From: CAYLPJ01 sp964385465 | GTDB lineage: Bacteria; Planctomycetota; Phycisphaerae; SM23-33 | Length of the DNA: 64,000 nucleotides | Assembly: GCA_964385465.1 (NCBI GenBank) | Contig: CAYLPJ010000013.1 | Span: 45,352-109,351, forward strand | Direction of reading: 5' to 3' | Part shown: positions 30,558-38,538 of the stretch, in pieces | Layout of the letters: every line of letters begins with the position of its first letter | Numbering within the stretch: position 1 is the stretch's first letter | Translations under genes and position numbers: made by a program | The notes under the pieces: model-generated | Told to the model about the DNA's origin: nothing | The model's input: only the letters and a program-made list of their open reading frames with translations | Databases searched by the model: none

Positions 30558-31481
30558 CTACTTCGTCCCCTCGGGCCGGGCGCCGGGCGGCACGCGGGCC
30601 GGCTCGGGCTGCTTGTCGAGCTTCGCGCTGGGGGTGGTGTCGGCCTCGATGTCGCCGAGGGCGAACTGGATGCCGTCCAGGTAGAACTGCATCAGCTCGG
30701 GGACGTGAAAGACCTGCGCCCGGTGGCCCAGCGAGCAGTAGAACACCTTCCCCTTGCCGATCTGCCGGACCCAGGCGACGGCGTTGTCCTTGTCGTCCCG
30801 CCGGCCCTTGTCGGGCGTGCAGGTCATGTCCAGGCTCAGCAGCACGCGAAGCTTCTCCCGCGTGTAGATCTTCGTGAACTGGTAGATCTCGTCGTGGATC
30901 ATGAAGCCCTTGCCGCCGAGGGCCTTGCACAGCGTGTGGCCGGGGTCGTCGATCTTCACGCCCACGTTCTGGTTCCACGGGTGGCCCGAGAAGAAGCCGC
31001 CGAAGACCGCACCCATCTTGTTGTCCGTGGCCGAGTGAATGCCCACCAGCCCGCCGCCGGCGGCCACGTAGTCGTGGAGGTTCTCCACCAGCGTCTTGCC
31101 GTTCTCGGCCTTGCCGCCCCCGCCGGTGGAGTTGTTCAGGCACACCGCGTCGTATCGCTTGAGGTTCTCGGGCATCATCGCCTTGGGCAGCTCATCCTCC
31201 TCGGTGACGAAATCCAGCGCGAACGCACCGGTCTTCTCGGCCATGGTCTGAAGCGCCAGCTCCCCCGCCATCCGCCCGGCGTTGTGGCTGCGGTAGGACA
31301 GCACCAGCATCTTCCGCGGCTTGGCCGGCTTGACCCGTGCCTTGTCCGGCACGGCCGCGACGATCTTCGCCGCGTCCTTCTCCTTCGGCCAGCCGGGGCG
31401 TTTCTTCTTCGGCCCGGCGCCGACCGCCGCCGCGCCCAGCATCCCCACCGCCATCGCCACCGTCATCGCCGTCCGCATCAT
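30558..31481 (-). CDS. Secreted ThuA-domain protein
   Basis: This 307-residue product has a signal peptide (AMTVAMAVGMLGAAAVGAG) and a ThuA/trehalose-utilisation-type GATase-like domain, seen as MLVLSYRSHNAGRMAGE, YDAVCLNNSTGGGG, YVAAGGGLVGIHSATDN, FGGFFSGHPWNQN, GKVFYCSLGHRAQVF and a C-terminal PELMQFYLDGIQFALGD. ThuA-domain proteins in planctomycetes are secreted and linked to carbohydrate breakdown; the reaction is not established for most. The first of two tandem ATGs at 31481 is used because AGGAG is eight bases upstream. It ends three bases from the convergent regulator gene. Confidence 0.85.
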   Translation of the reverse strand: MMRTAMTVAMAVGMLGAAAVGAGPKKKRPGWPKEKDAAKIVAAVPDKARVKPAKPRKMLVLSYRSHNAGRMAGELALQTMAEKTGAFALDFVTEEDELPKAMMPENLKRYDAVCLNNSTGGGGKAENGKTLVENLHDYVAAGGGLVGIHSATDNKMGAVFGGFFSGHPWNQNVGVKIDDPGHTLCKALGGKGFMIHDEIYQFTKIYTREKLRVLLSLDMTCTPDKGRRDDKDNAVAWVRQIGKGKVFYCSLGHRAQVFHVPELMQFYLDGIQFALGDIEADTTPSAKLDKQPEPARVPPGARPEGTK

Positions 31482-31688
31482 GATCCGCTCCTCTCGCTGA
31501 TCTCGTGCCGCCTCTTCCCGCCCGACCTGAAACCCCGCCAACCCCCAATCCGTCTCGCACGACATCGCTATGCTGTTCACACACCGGCCCAATATCTAGC
31601 CAAGAGAAACGGGCACGAGGCCTAGAAAAGATAAGTGTTTTCTTTATATATACTTAGCGTTATTACTGGTGCTGATCTCTTCTCTAGT
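31482..31688. other. AT-rich intergenic region
   Basis: The region between the ThuA gene and the AlbA_2 gene is strikingly AT-rich for this genome around 31620-31665 (for example TTTCTTTATATATACTTAG). A weak inverted repeat AGAAAA/TTTTCT (31624-31629 and 31638-31643) is present. It may contain the boundary of an acquired segment and the end of the AlbA_2 transcript. No convincing terminator or promoter pair was found. Confidence 0.4.
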
Positions 31689-33410
31689 TCATGTCTTGTT
31701 GTCCGCTTCCATGTCTTGGGCTTGCTGTTGCGTGAGGACCCACTTGGCGTATCGCCGCCCGCCGATAGCGGTGATGCTGCCGTCATGGCGGGACATCTCC
31801 TGGAGCAAGTTCTTTATAGCTGTGCGCTTCTGCTGCTGCGTGAGTGCGTCCGAGAGCTTGTCCAGCAGCAGAGCGTCGATTTCCTGTCTGCTGGCAGGCC
31901 CGAACTCACGCACGAGCTCAATGACCATTTGCTTGTAGTGCTTCCTGTCGAAAGCTCGGTTGCGGATGTACTGGGCCTTGCTATCCGTTGCGGCGGCAAC
32001 GGAAGCGGCGACGTAGAGATTGGGCCGTCGTCCCTCCACCAGCCTTCTGGCCTTGACCAGTTTGAACTGCTCGTTCGTGAGGGAACGGTTCTTCTGCACT
32101 TGGTCCAGAGCCATAACCTCCTCAAGCGTGAGATCGGTTCTGGACAGGAGCATTCGCGTGTACCCCTCGTCGAGGACCTTGCCGTAGATTTTCACTGCCA
32201 CTCTCTCGGGTTTGCTCAAGTCGTAGTCTGGCAAGGGAAAGCACCGGTCACGCTGGGTTGTGAACATCCTTCGTATTCCACTGCCGATGGTGTCGATCAT
32301 GTTCGTGGTCGCCATCGCGTCGGCCAAGAAGCGGTTCCGATACACCTCCGGCGGGGCATCGGCCTCGATCACGCTCTCGACTGAGCCGGGGATGAACGCG
32401 CCCGTGTTCGTTACGAGGACAGCATCCGGCTCCTCCACGAGATTGACTCGTCCTCCAAGGCTGTAGTCTTGGTGTGCAACCGCGTTATGGAGGGCCTCTC
32501 GGAGGACCCACGGGTCGTACTTGGATACCTCTGTCGGGAAGAGCGTCTCTTTGCCCATGTAGCGATAGCGCAGGTTGCGAATGCGATTGGTGGCGTCCGT
32601 CGTGGTAAGGAGAAACGGGGGCTCGAAGTGCTCGAAGTCACGCTCATTACCGTCAGTGTCCTTCACGACCCACGTAATCCGAGCGTGAGCGGGAGTCAGG
32701 AAGTGCGTGGACTGCGGCCGGCCCAGCAGCAGCAGGGCTGTTCGCGTGATCCGCCCACGGACGGTCAATTTCGCTTTGTTGAGGAATACCTCGTCACTCC
32801 AGCCAGCCATGTGCGAGGCCAGCGTTGCGTTCCGCTTCCCGAACTCCTCCCGGGCCTTGGTGAGCGCGGCGGGTTCCAAGTCGTCGCGCGTGGCTCCGTC
32901 ACAGATAACCCGGCTCCAGTCTGCGCTCCCTTGCCGGCGTATTTCTTCGATCTCTCGGATGCTCAGTGCGGCCAGGGATTCCCCCTCGCGTCCGTAGTAG
33001 TGCCCTTCCCATGCCACCGGAATTCCCCGGGGGGCGGGTGGAATCTCGAACAGGAGGACGCGGCCTTCGGGCAAGCGAAGCTCATGAATCGCCTTGAAGG
33101 TGACGCGCGAAGTCGTCTTGTCGGCGATTTCCTTCTTGAGGCTGTCGAGGTCGGCTTGCTCCGCTCGGTACTGCGTTCCGACCACGCGTCGGGGCGGGGA
33201 GTCCGTCACACCAAGGACGAGCCAACTCGCCTTCTTGCTCTCCAGGTTGGCTTCGTTGCAGAGGGCTGAGAATAGCCGGCCCATCTTGGTGAAATCGAAA
33301 GTCTGCTTCGCTTCCTTGAACTCGATCCACTCCGTCTCAACCGGGATGGCCATCAAGTCCCTCAGCGTCTTCTCCAACAACGGTCTTTCCATTGAATCCT
33401 GACCCCGCAT
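31689..33410 (-). CDS. AlbA_2/HATPase_c_4 putative DNA-binding or Schlafen-like protein, likely acquired
   Basis: This 573-residue protein has an AlbA_2 domain at about 25-150 (ETEWIEFKEAKQTFDF, KASWLVLGVTD), a HATPase_c_4-type segment (REALHNAVAHQDYSLGG at about 306-322, VLVTNTGAF, TIGSGIRRMF at about 373), and a C-terminal winged-helix region (GPASRQEIDALLLDKLSDAL, about 505-565). Such Schlafen/AlbA_2 ATPases are annotated as transcriptional regulators and often occur in mobile or defence regions. Base composition and codon choice are visibly more AT-rich than in all neighbours, suggesting recent transfer. Start 33410 is the furthest upstream; the ATG at 33392 (MERPLLEK) with AGGA upstream is an alternative. 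Direct repeats of CTATTCTC (33419-33426 and 33430-33437) precede it. Confidence 0.8.
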   Translation of the reverse strand: MRGQDSMERPLLEKTLRDLMAIPVETEWIEFKEAKQTFDFTKMGRLFSALCNEANLESKKASWLVLGVTDSPPRRVVGTQYRAEQADLDSLKKEIADKTTSRVTFKAIHELRLPEGRVLLFEIPPAPRGIPVAWEGHYYGREGESLAALSIREIEEIRRQGSADWSRVICDGATRDDLEPAALTKAREEFGKRNATLASHMAGWSDEVFLNKAKLTVRGRITRTALLLLGRPQSTHFLTPAHARITWVVKDTDGNERDFEHFEPPFLLTTTDATNRIRNLRYRYMGKETLFPTEVSKYDPWVLREALHNAVAHQDYSLGGRVNLVEEPDAVLVTNTGAFIPGSVESVIEADAPPEVYRNRFLADAMATTNMIDTIGSGIRRMFTTQRDRCFPLPDYDLSKPERVAVKIYGKVLDEGYTRMLLSRTDLTLEEVMALDQVQKNRSLTNEQFKLVKARRLVEGRRPNLYVAASVAAATDSKAQYIRNRAFDRKHYKQMVIELVREFGPASRQEIDALLLDKLSDALTQQQKRTAIKNLLQEMSRHDGSITAIGGRRYAKWVLTQQQAQDMEADNKT

Positions 33411-33464
33411 CCTGCCTGCTATTCTCGCGCTATTCTCTCATGGTCGCCAAGTGCTTACCTCCGG

Positions 33465-34265
33465 TCAATGAAAGAACTTCCCGCCGTCGACGACGAGGTT
33501 CTGGCCGGTCATGCCGGCGGAGGCGGCGGAGAGGCAGAAGAGGGTCAGGGGGGTGACGTGCTGGGCGGTCAGGAGTGTCTTGATGCACTGGTCGCCGATC
33601 AGGTCGCGCTTCGCCGGCTCGGTGACCTTCTCGGCGAGCTGGCGGGAGGTCATGATCCAGCCGGGGGAGACTACGTTGACGCGGATGCCCTCGCCACCCA
33701 GCTCCCGCGCCAGGCTCCGCGAGAACCCCACGATGCCGCTCTTGGCCGCGTTGTAGGCCGTCGCGCCGGGCCAGCCGTGGAGGTAATTCGTCGTGCAGAC
33801 GTTCACGATCGCCTTGCCGGCACCCGCACGAAGGTAGGGCAGGGCCGCCCGCGTGACCACGAGTTGGCTGCGCAGGTCGATCGCCAGCACGCGGTCGATC
33901 TCGGCGTCGTCGATCTGCTCGAACGGCTTGCACGGGTCGATCGCCGCGTTGTTGACCAGGTAGTCCAGCTTGCCGCCAACCCCCCCGGCCCGCTCGACGA
34001 ACGCCCTCGCGTCGTCGGGGTCGGCCAGGTCGCAGCGGACGAAATGGGCCCTCTCGCCCCACGAGGCCGCGAGGGGGTCGCCGGTCTCGCTGCTTCGGCC
34101 GCAGAAGAACACGTCGGCCCCGAAGCCGATCAGCGTGCGGCAGAGGTGCTTGCCCAGCCCGTCGGTCCCGCCGGTGATCAGGGCGGTTCGGCCGGCGAAC
34201 TCCCCGGCGGTGGGGATCGGCGGGACGAGGTCGTCGGGTGGCAGGGCGACGGGCTCATCGGTCAT
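33465..34265 (-). CDS. SDR-family oxidoreductase with altered catalytic residues
   Basis: This is a 266-residue classical short-chain dehydrogenase/reductase. It has the cofactor motif TGGTDGLG (31-38), NNAA (105-108) and the YxxxK motif YNAAK (Tyr171, Lys175). At the usual Ser position 13 residues before Tyr it has Thr158, and at the usual catalytic Asn position it has Asp130 (AIDLR), so two residues of the N-S-Y-K tetrad differ. Thr can sometimes substitute for Ser; activity is uncertain. It ends in GGKFFH. It starts 19 bp downstream of the GH130-like gene stop and is likely co-transcribed with it, suggesting oxidation or reduction of a sugar or sugar derivative. The substrate is unknown. 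Confidence 0.85.
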   Translation of the reverse strand: MTDEPVALPPDDLVPPIPTAGEFAGRTALITGGTDGLGKHLCRTLIGFGADVFFCGRSSETGDPLAASWGERAHFVRCDLADPDDARAFVERAGGVGGKLDYLVNNAAIDPCKPFEQIDDAEIDRVLAIDLRSQLVVTRAALPYLRAGAGKAIVNVCTTNYLHGWPGATAYNAAKSGIVGFSRSLARELGGEGIRVNVVSPGWIMTSRQLAEKVTEPAKRDLIGDQCIKTLLTAQHVTPLTLFCLSAASAGMTGQNLVVDGGKFFH

Positions 34266-34284
34266 CGGTCGCTCCTCGGGCGGG

Positions 34285-35274
34285 TCAGACCTCGCTGCGA
34301 TCCTTGACGAATTCCATCAGCTCATCCACCTGGCAGAAGGCAAGGCAGGTGACGGTGTCGGCGGCGCCGTAGTAGATGGCGATCCGCCCGCTGGGCGCGT
34401 CGGCCAGGGCGGCGCAGGGGAAGACGACGTTCGGCGTGTCGCCGACGCACTCGTAGAGCTCGCGGGGGTTCAGCAGGTATTCGCTGCACCGCCAGCGGAC
34501 CTTCCACGGCTCGTCCAGGTCCAGCACGGCGGCCGAGAAGCTGTACACATAGCCGTTACAGCTCAGCAGCACGCCGTGGTAGAAGATCAGCCATCCCTCG
34601 TCTGTCTCCAGGGGCACCGGGCCGGGACCGATCTTGAGGCTCTCCCAGCCTCCGCGGCGGGCCATCACCCATCGGTGGCGGCCCCAGAACTCCATGTCCG
34701 GGCTCTCGCTGTAGAAGACGTCCCCGAACGGCGTGTGCCCCCAGTCGCTGGGGCGCGAGAGCATGGCGTACCGCCCGTCGATCTTCCGCGGGAACAGCAC
34801 GCCGTTGCGGTTGGCCGGGAGAAAGGCGTTCTCCATCTGGTGATACGTCCGGAAGTCCTTCGTCCACGCCACGCCGATCGTCGGCCCGTGGTGGGCGTTG
34901 CACCAGGTGACGTAGTACCGGTCGTCGATCCAGACCACCCGCGGGTCGTAGTAGTGGCCGCTGCGGGCAACCTCCGGCGCCGCGCCGACCATCTCAATCG
35001 GCTCGGGCTCGATCCGCCAACTCACCCCGTCGTCGCTGAAGCCGGTGTGAATCCGCAGCCGCCTGCGGCGGTCGTCCACGCGGAAGACGCCGGCGAACCG
35101 GCCTTCGAACGGCACGGCGGCGGAGTTGAAGATGCTGTTGGCGCACGGCACATGGTCGCGGGGGATGATCGGGTTGGCGTCGTAGCGCCAGACGACGTCG
35201 TCACAGCCGGTCGGGCGGTCCTGCCAGGGCAGGTTGTCGATCGGCTCGCCGATGAGCTTCTGCGAATCGGGCAT
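34285..35274 (-). CDS. GH130-like glycoside phosphorylase/hydrolase
   Basis: This 329-residue protein has the five-bladed propeller pattern of GH130: YDANPIIPRDHVPCANSIFN near the N-terminus, HYYDPRVVWIDDRYYVTW, GVLFPRKIDGRYAMLSRPSD, SLKIGPGPVPLETDEGWLIF, YHGVLL, and NVVFPCAALADAPSGRIAIY. GH130 enzymes act on beta-mannosides, mostly by phosphorolysis, releasing mannose 1-phosphate. No signal peptide is seen, consistent with cytoplasmic phosphorolysis. The ATG at 35274 follows AGGAG at about six bases. With the GH5-type hydrolase upstream, it suggests mannan or mannoside use, although the exact linkage is not determined. It is transcribed divergently from the alcohol dehydrogenase. Confidence 0.85.
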   Translation of the reverse strand: MPDSQKLIGEPIDNLPWQDRPTGCDDVVWRYDANPIIPRDHVPCANSIFNSAAVPFEGRFAGVFRVDDRRRRLRIHTGFSDDGVSWRIEPEPIEMVGAAPEVARSGHYYDPRVVWIDDRYYVTWCNAHHGPTIGVAWTKDFRTYHQMENAFLPANRNGVLFPRKIDGRYAMLSRPSDWGHTPFGDVFYSESPDMEFWGRHRWVMARRGGWESLKIGPGPVPLETDEGWLIFYHGVLLSCNGYVYSFSAAVLDLDEPWKVRWRCSEYLLNPRELYECVGDTPNVVFPCAALADAPSGRIAIYYGAADTVTCLAFCQVDELMEFVKDRSEV

Positions 35275-35394
35275 GGTGGCTCCTGTCAGCGGTTCGGCCG
35301 GGCGGGCGCGTCGTTGACCCCGGCGCCGGCGGTGCGTAGATTCTAAGCCCGCCGCCGCCACGTGCAAGCCGCAGCGCCAAGCACAGGAGCCACC
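35275..35394. repeat. 12-bp inverted repeat over both start sites of a divergent gene pair
   Basis: GGTGGCTCCTGT (35275-35286) and its exact reverse complement ACAGGAGCCACC (35383-35394) lie just upstream of the GH130-like gene (minus) and the alcohol dehydrogenase (plus). Each covers the Shine-Dalgarno site (AGGAG) of its gene, so both transcripts begin with a matched leader. It may reflect co-regulation or chance similarity of strong leaders. Confidence 0.6.
35314..35342 (+). promoter_or_regulatory. Candidate sigma70 promoter for the alcohol dehydrogenase
   Basis: TTGACC (35314-35319) is separated by 17 bases from TAGATT (35337-35342). The match is 5/6 and 4/6 to consensus with ideal spacing, and it lies about 57 bases upstream of the ATG at 35399. 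The surrounding DNA is very GC-rich, so the AT-rich element stands out. Strength is inferred by similarity alone. Confidence 0.4.
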
Positions 35395-35398
35395 TGCC

Positions 35399-36508
35399 AT
35401 GGCCGATACCGCCGTCCCCACCGCCGAGCCGCGGTGCACGCCGTTCTTCGCCGAGGCCGACACGAGCGAGACGATGCTCGCGGCCGTGCTGCACGACTTC
35501 GACGACCTGCGCCTCGAGCAGGTCCCCCGCCCTGCGCCGACCGAACCGGGCACGGTGCTGGTGAAGATCGCCTCGTGCGGCATCTGCGCGACGGACTACA
35601 AGGCGATCAAGGGCATTCGCCGGAACGTGAAGTTCCCGCAGATCTGCGGGCACGAGCCGGCGGGGACGGTCGCGGCCGTCGGGCCGGGCGCGACGCACTT
35701 CAGGGCCGGCGACGAGGTGATTCTCCAGCCGAGCGGCTACTGCGGGTTCTGCCCGCACTGCCGCGTGGGCAACACGCACTACTGCGCGGACTCGTTCACC
35801 ACCGGCGGGGACGGCCCCGAGCAGACCTGGCCCGGGGCGTTCGCCGAGTACATGGTCACGCAGGAGAAGTGCTGCTTTCACAAGCCGGCGGGCGTCTCGT
35901 TCGACGCCGCCGCCCTGACCGAGCCGCTCAGCGGGGCGTGGAAGGGGATGGTCCAGTACAGCCAGTGCCGCGTCGCCGACGACGTGGTCGTCATCGGCGT
36001 CGGCAGCATCGGTCTGCTGTGCATGATGGTCGCCCACGCCGCCGGGGCCGGGCGGCTGATCGCCGTGGATACCTCCAACTACGCCCTCCAGCAGGCCGAG
36101 GCCCTGGGCGCCACCCACACCGTCAACCCCGCCGAGTGCGACGCGAAGCGCCGGATCGACGAGATCCTCCCCGCCGGGCCGGACCTGGTGCTCGAGGCCG
36201 CCGGGCCCATCGAGGCCGTCGAGCTGATGGTCTCCCTGCTGCGGCGAGGCACGCGGTGGAACGTCTTCGGGATCACCACCCACGAGACCTTCGAGCTCGA
36301 CGGCGGGCTGACGCACTTCCTCGAGGCCCGCATGGACGCCAGCTTCGGCACCACGCCGCTGGCCATGCAGCAGGCCGTCAAGCTCATGGAGGCCGGCAAG
36401 GTCGATCCCGAGGCGATCATCTCCCACCGCTTCCCGCTGACGGAGATCCACGAGGCCCTTGCCGTGATGGCCCGGCCGGACCGCAACAAGATCGTCATCA
36501 ACCCGTAG
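35399..36508 (+). CDS. Zinc-dependent medium-chain alcohol/polyol dehydrogenase
   Basis: This is a 369-residue MDR-family oxidoreductase. Catalytic zinc ligands are Cys60 (SCGICATD) and His85-Glu86 (GHEP); the structural zinc has Cys115, Cys118, Cys121 and Cys129 (CGFCPHCRVGNTHYC). A Rossmann motif VVVIGVGSIGLLC and a nucleotide-binding loop IAVDTSNYAL follow, indicating NAD(P)+. It most resembles sorbitol/threonine-type dehydrogenases. The ATG at 35399 follows AGGAG. A shorter start at 35474 is possible, but the N-terminal extension is kept because of the ribosome-binding site. It faces the GH130-like gene divergently and probably acts in the same sugar or polyol pathway. The substrate is not known. 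Confidence 0.88.
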   Translation: MADTAVPTAEPRCTPFFAEADTSETMLAAVLHDFDDLRLEQVPRPAPTEPGTVLVKIASCGICATDYKAIKGIRRNVKFPQICGHEPAGTVAAVGPGATHFRAGDEVILQPSGYCGFCPHCRVGNTHYCADSFTTGGDGPEQTWPGAFAEYMVTQEKCCFHKPAGVSFDAAALTEPLSGAWKGMVQYSQCRVADDVVVIGVGSIGLLCMMVAHAAGAGRLIAVDTSNYALQQAEALGATHTVNPAECDAKRRIDEILPAGPDLVLEAAGPIEAVELMVSLLRRGTRWNVFGITTHETFELDGGLTHFLEARMDASFGTTPLAMQQAVKLMEAGKVDPEAIISHRFPLTEIHEALAVMARPDRNKIVINP

Positions 36509-36527
36509 CGGGCCGCTCTCGGCGGGC

Positions 36528-38150
36528 TCAGTCCGCCAGCGGGCGGTCGTCGGCGTCGTTGGGTTGGATGCCGAGCTCGCGACGGACGAAATCCTCCAGC
36601 AGGTCGATGGTCTCGTCGGGATCGAGCCTGCCATCGCGGTTGGCGTCGAAGTCCCGCATGCGGTCGTCGAAGTCCCGGCGGACGCCGGCGAGCAGGTCGG
36701 CGCGTTCGCGCCGGTCCAGCCGTCCGTCGCGGTCGGCGTCGAACCGGCCGGAGGTGTCCTCGATCCACCGGACCATGCCCTCGCGGAAGCGGTCGCCGAA
36801 CTCCTGGCGTTCCAGCGGCGAGATCTGCCCGTCGCCGTCGATGTCCATGTAGCGGTAGGACCGGGCGAAGACCTTCCAGCCGGCGCGGCGCCATTCCTCG
36901 CGTGCGGCCGCACGCTCGTCGTCGGTGACCTCGCCGTCGCCGTCGAGGTCCACCGATCGCCGGCGCAAGTCCTGCCCGATCCCGCGAAGATCGCGCTCGA
37001 AGCTGCGGGCGGCCTCGGCCTCGGTCTCGGCCAGCTCGCCGTCGCCGTCGGCGTCGAAGTGTCGCAGCCGCCACCGTCGCGTCACGTCGCGCCACGCCTG
37101 GCGGCCCCGGCGCGAGGGCCTCTGGCCGCGGGCCTCGGCGTAGGCTTCTTCGCGGGTGCGGGCGGCGTCGGCGAGCATCTGCTCCTCGTCGTCCAGCCGC
37201 CCGTCCTCGTCGAGGTCGTACAGCCGCATCTCCCACCGCCGGCGGGTCTCTTCTCCGCGGCGGTCCTGCTCGGCGCGGTCGGCGCGCATGGCGGCGAGTT
37301 CGGCCTCGTCGAGCTCGCCATCGCCGTCGGCGTCCCAGCGGTCGAGCTCGCGGTCGTGGCGCCACGCCTCGGCGCGCTGCCGTCGGTCGGCGAGTTCGGC
37401 CTCCATGCGGGCGCGTTCGTCGGGGCTGAGCACGCCGTCCCCGTCGTCGTCCCACTGGTGGCGGCGCATCTCGGCCAGTTCGGTCTCGGCCTCGACGCGG
37501 ATGGCCTGGAGCATGGCCCGCCGCTCGTCGGCGTCGAGGCGCCCGTCGGCGTCGCGGTCGTACTGTGCGAGCAGGCGACGGCGCTGGCGGAGGGCCCGCT
37601 GCCGGAGCCACCGGGCGGCCTTGGTCCGCGACGGGAGCGTCGTCGGCTCGGCGCCGTTTGCCAGGCGGACGTGTCCGGCGTCGAGGGCGGCATTGGCGCG
37701 GTCGCGTTCGCGGCCGGTGAGTTGGCCATCGCGGTCGGCGTCGAAGCGCTTCAGTACGCGCTTACGCAACTCGGCGCGATAGGCATGGACCTCGAACCAG
37801 TCGAGCGTGTCGTTGTCGTTCTTGTCGTAGACGGCGAGGTCCTCCCACCTTTCGAAGGCGCGCACGAACGAGCCATCTTGCCCGTGGGCGGCGCGGAACT
37901 CCTTGTCTGAAAGTTCGTTATCCACACCGGCGGCCTGGAAGAACCGCATCCTCTCGGCCCCCGGGCGGTAGGGATCGATCGCGCCGGGCAGCCTGTCCGC
38001 CGTCTTGGCCGGACGCGTCGACGCCGGGCGCGTCGACGCCGGGCGCGTCGTCGCGGCGGCCCTGGCGGGGGGGCTTGCGGGCTCGGCCCCCGCGCTCGCG
38101 GCGACCGTCAAGGCCGCCAGGATTCCCGTAAGCAGCAATCGAACAGGCAT
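36528..38150 (-). CDS. Secreted protein with eleven EF-hand loops
   Basis: The start at 38150 (MPVRLLLTGILAALTVAAS) is chosen because AAAGGGAG lies seven bases upstream; it gives a signal peptide. The 540-residue protein has a Thr/Arg/Pro-rich linker (RPASTRPASTRPAKT) followed by eleven EF-hand-like loops: YDKNDNDTLDWFE, FDADRDGQLTGRE, YDRDADGRLDADE, WDDDGDGVLSPDE, WDADGDGELDEAE, YDLDEDGRLDDEE, FDADGDGELAETE, VDLDGDGEVTDDE, MDIDGDGQISPLE, FDADRDGRLDRRE and FDANRDGRLDPDE. These have full Asp/Glu ligand patterns and should bind calcium. Acidic and Arg-rich helices lie between the loops. It is convergent to the dehydrogenase (19 bp) and divergent from gspE (388-bp intergenic region). The role is unknown; calcium buffering or a calcium-stabilised scaffold is possible. 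Confidence 0.88.
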   Translation of the reverse strand: MPVRLLLTGILAALTVAASAGAEPASPPARAAATTRPASTRPASTRPAKTADRLPGAIDPYRPGAERMRFFQAAGVDNELSDKEFRAAHGQDGSFVRAFERWEDLAVYDKNDNDTLDWFEVHAYRAELRKRVLKRFDADRDGQLTGRERDRANAALDAGHVRLANGAEPTTLPSRTKAARWLRQRALRQRRRLLAQYDRDADGRLDADERRAMLQAIRVEAETELAEMRRHQWDDDGDGVLSPDERARMEAELADRRQRAEAWRHDRELDRWDADGDGELDEAELAAMRADRAEQDRRGEETRRRWEMRLYDLDEDGRLDDEEQMLADAARTREEAYAEARGQRPSRRGRQAWRDVTRRWRLRHFDADGDGELAETEAEAARSFERDLRGIGQDLRRRSVDLDGDGEVTDDERAAAREEWRRAGWKVFARSYRYMDIDGDGQISPLERQEFGDRFREGMVRWIEDTSGRFDADRDGRLDRRERADLLAGVRRDFDDRMRDFDANRDGRLDPDETIDLLEDFVRRELGIQPNDADDRPLAD

Positions 38151-38538
38151 CGGCCGGCTCCCTTTCGTCCGCTCCGACATCGGCGGACGGGGCAGACGAG
38201 GCTATAATACCTGTAGATACGGGCGGTAGCCGCGGCAAGGGAAGTGACGACACAGCCGCAACTTGCCACCGAAAACGCCGACAACTTCAGTATAGCCCTT
38301 CCGCCCGCCGGCGCCGAGAAGGAAGTCATCGCATCGGGGCGGTTCGGCCGATGAGGCAATAGGCCGCCGCGGCGTGCGTTTGGCCTGACTGGCCGTGGCG
38401 GCGCCGCCGGGAAGCTCCGAACCCGCGCCGGGCGAACGGGGTTTTACCAAGCGGCCCGGCCGCGTGCGGCGGGGTGATGTAGGACGTCAAGAAATCGCCG
38501 GTCCGCCGCGCGGGCCGGCCCGATGGGATACAGGACTC
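38151..38538. other. Divergent intergenic region between the EF-hand gene and gspE (388 bp)
   Basis: The region contains the sequence TATAAT (38203-38208; its overlap reads TATTAT on the minus strand at 38209-38204, about 54 bases before the EF-hand start) and the predicted 5' leader of the secretion operon. The leader contains a 10-bp stem (38363-38372 with 38393-38402, one G-U pair, 20-base loop) and the perfect palindrome GGCGGCGCCGCC (38397-38408). No match to a known riboswitch was recognised by eye. A frame from 38395 into gspE was rejected as coding. Confidence 0.5.
38203..38209. promoter_or_regulatory. Possible -10 element
   Basis: TATAAT is a consensus -10 on the plus strand, and the overlapping TATTAT is near-consensus on the minus strand. 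No good -35 was found for either at 16-18 bases. Distance favours the EF-hand gene (start 38150) over gspE (start 38539). Confidence 0.25.

Noticed and set aside
38395..38538. Extended gspE start upstream
   Set aside because: The added residues are unlike the GspE N-terminus (MGIAEVLLEKGLVT) and the ATG at 38539 has its own AGGA.
38360..38538. Known c-di-GMP-type riboswitch before gspE
   Set aside because: No match to the conserved core sequences was seen by eye; only generic GC stems are present.
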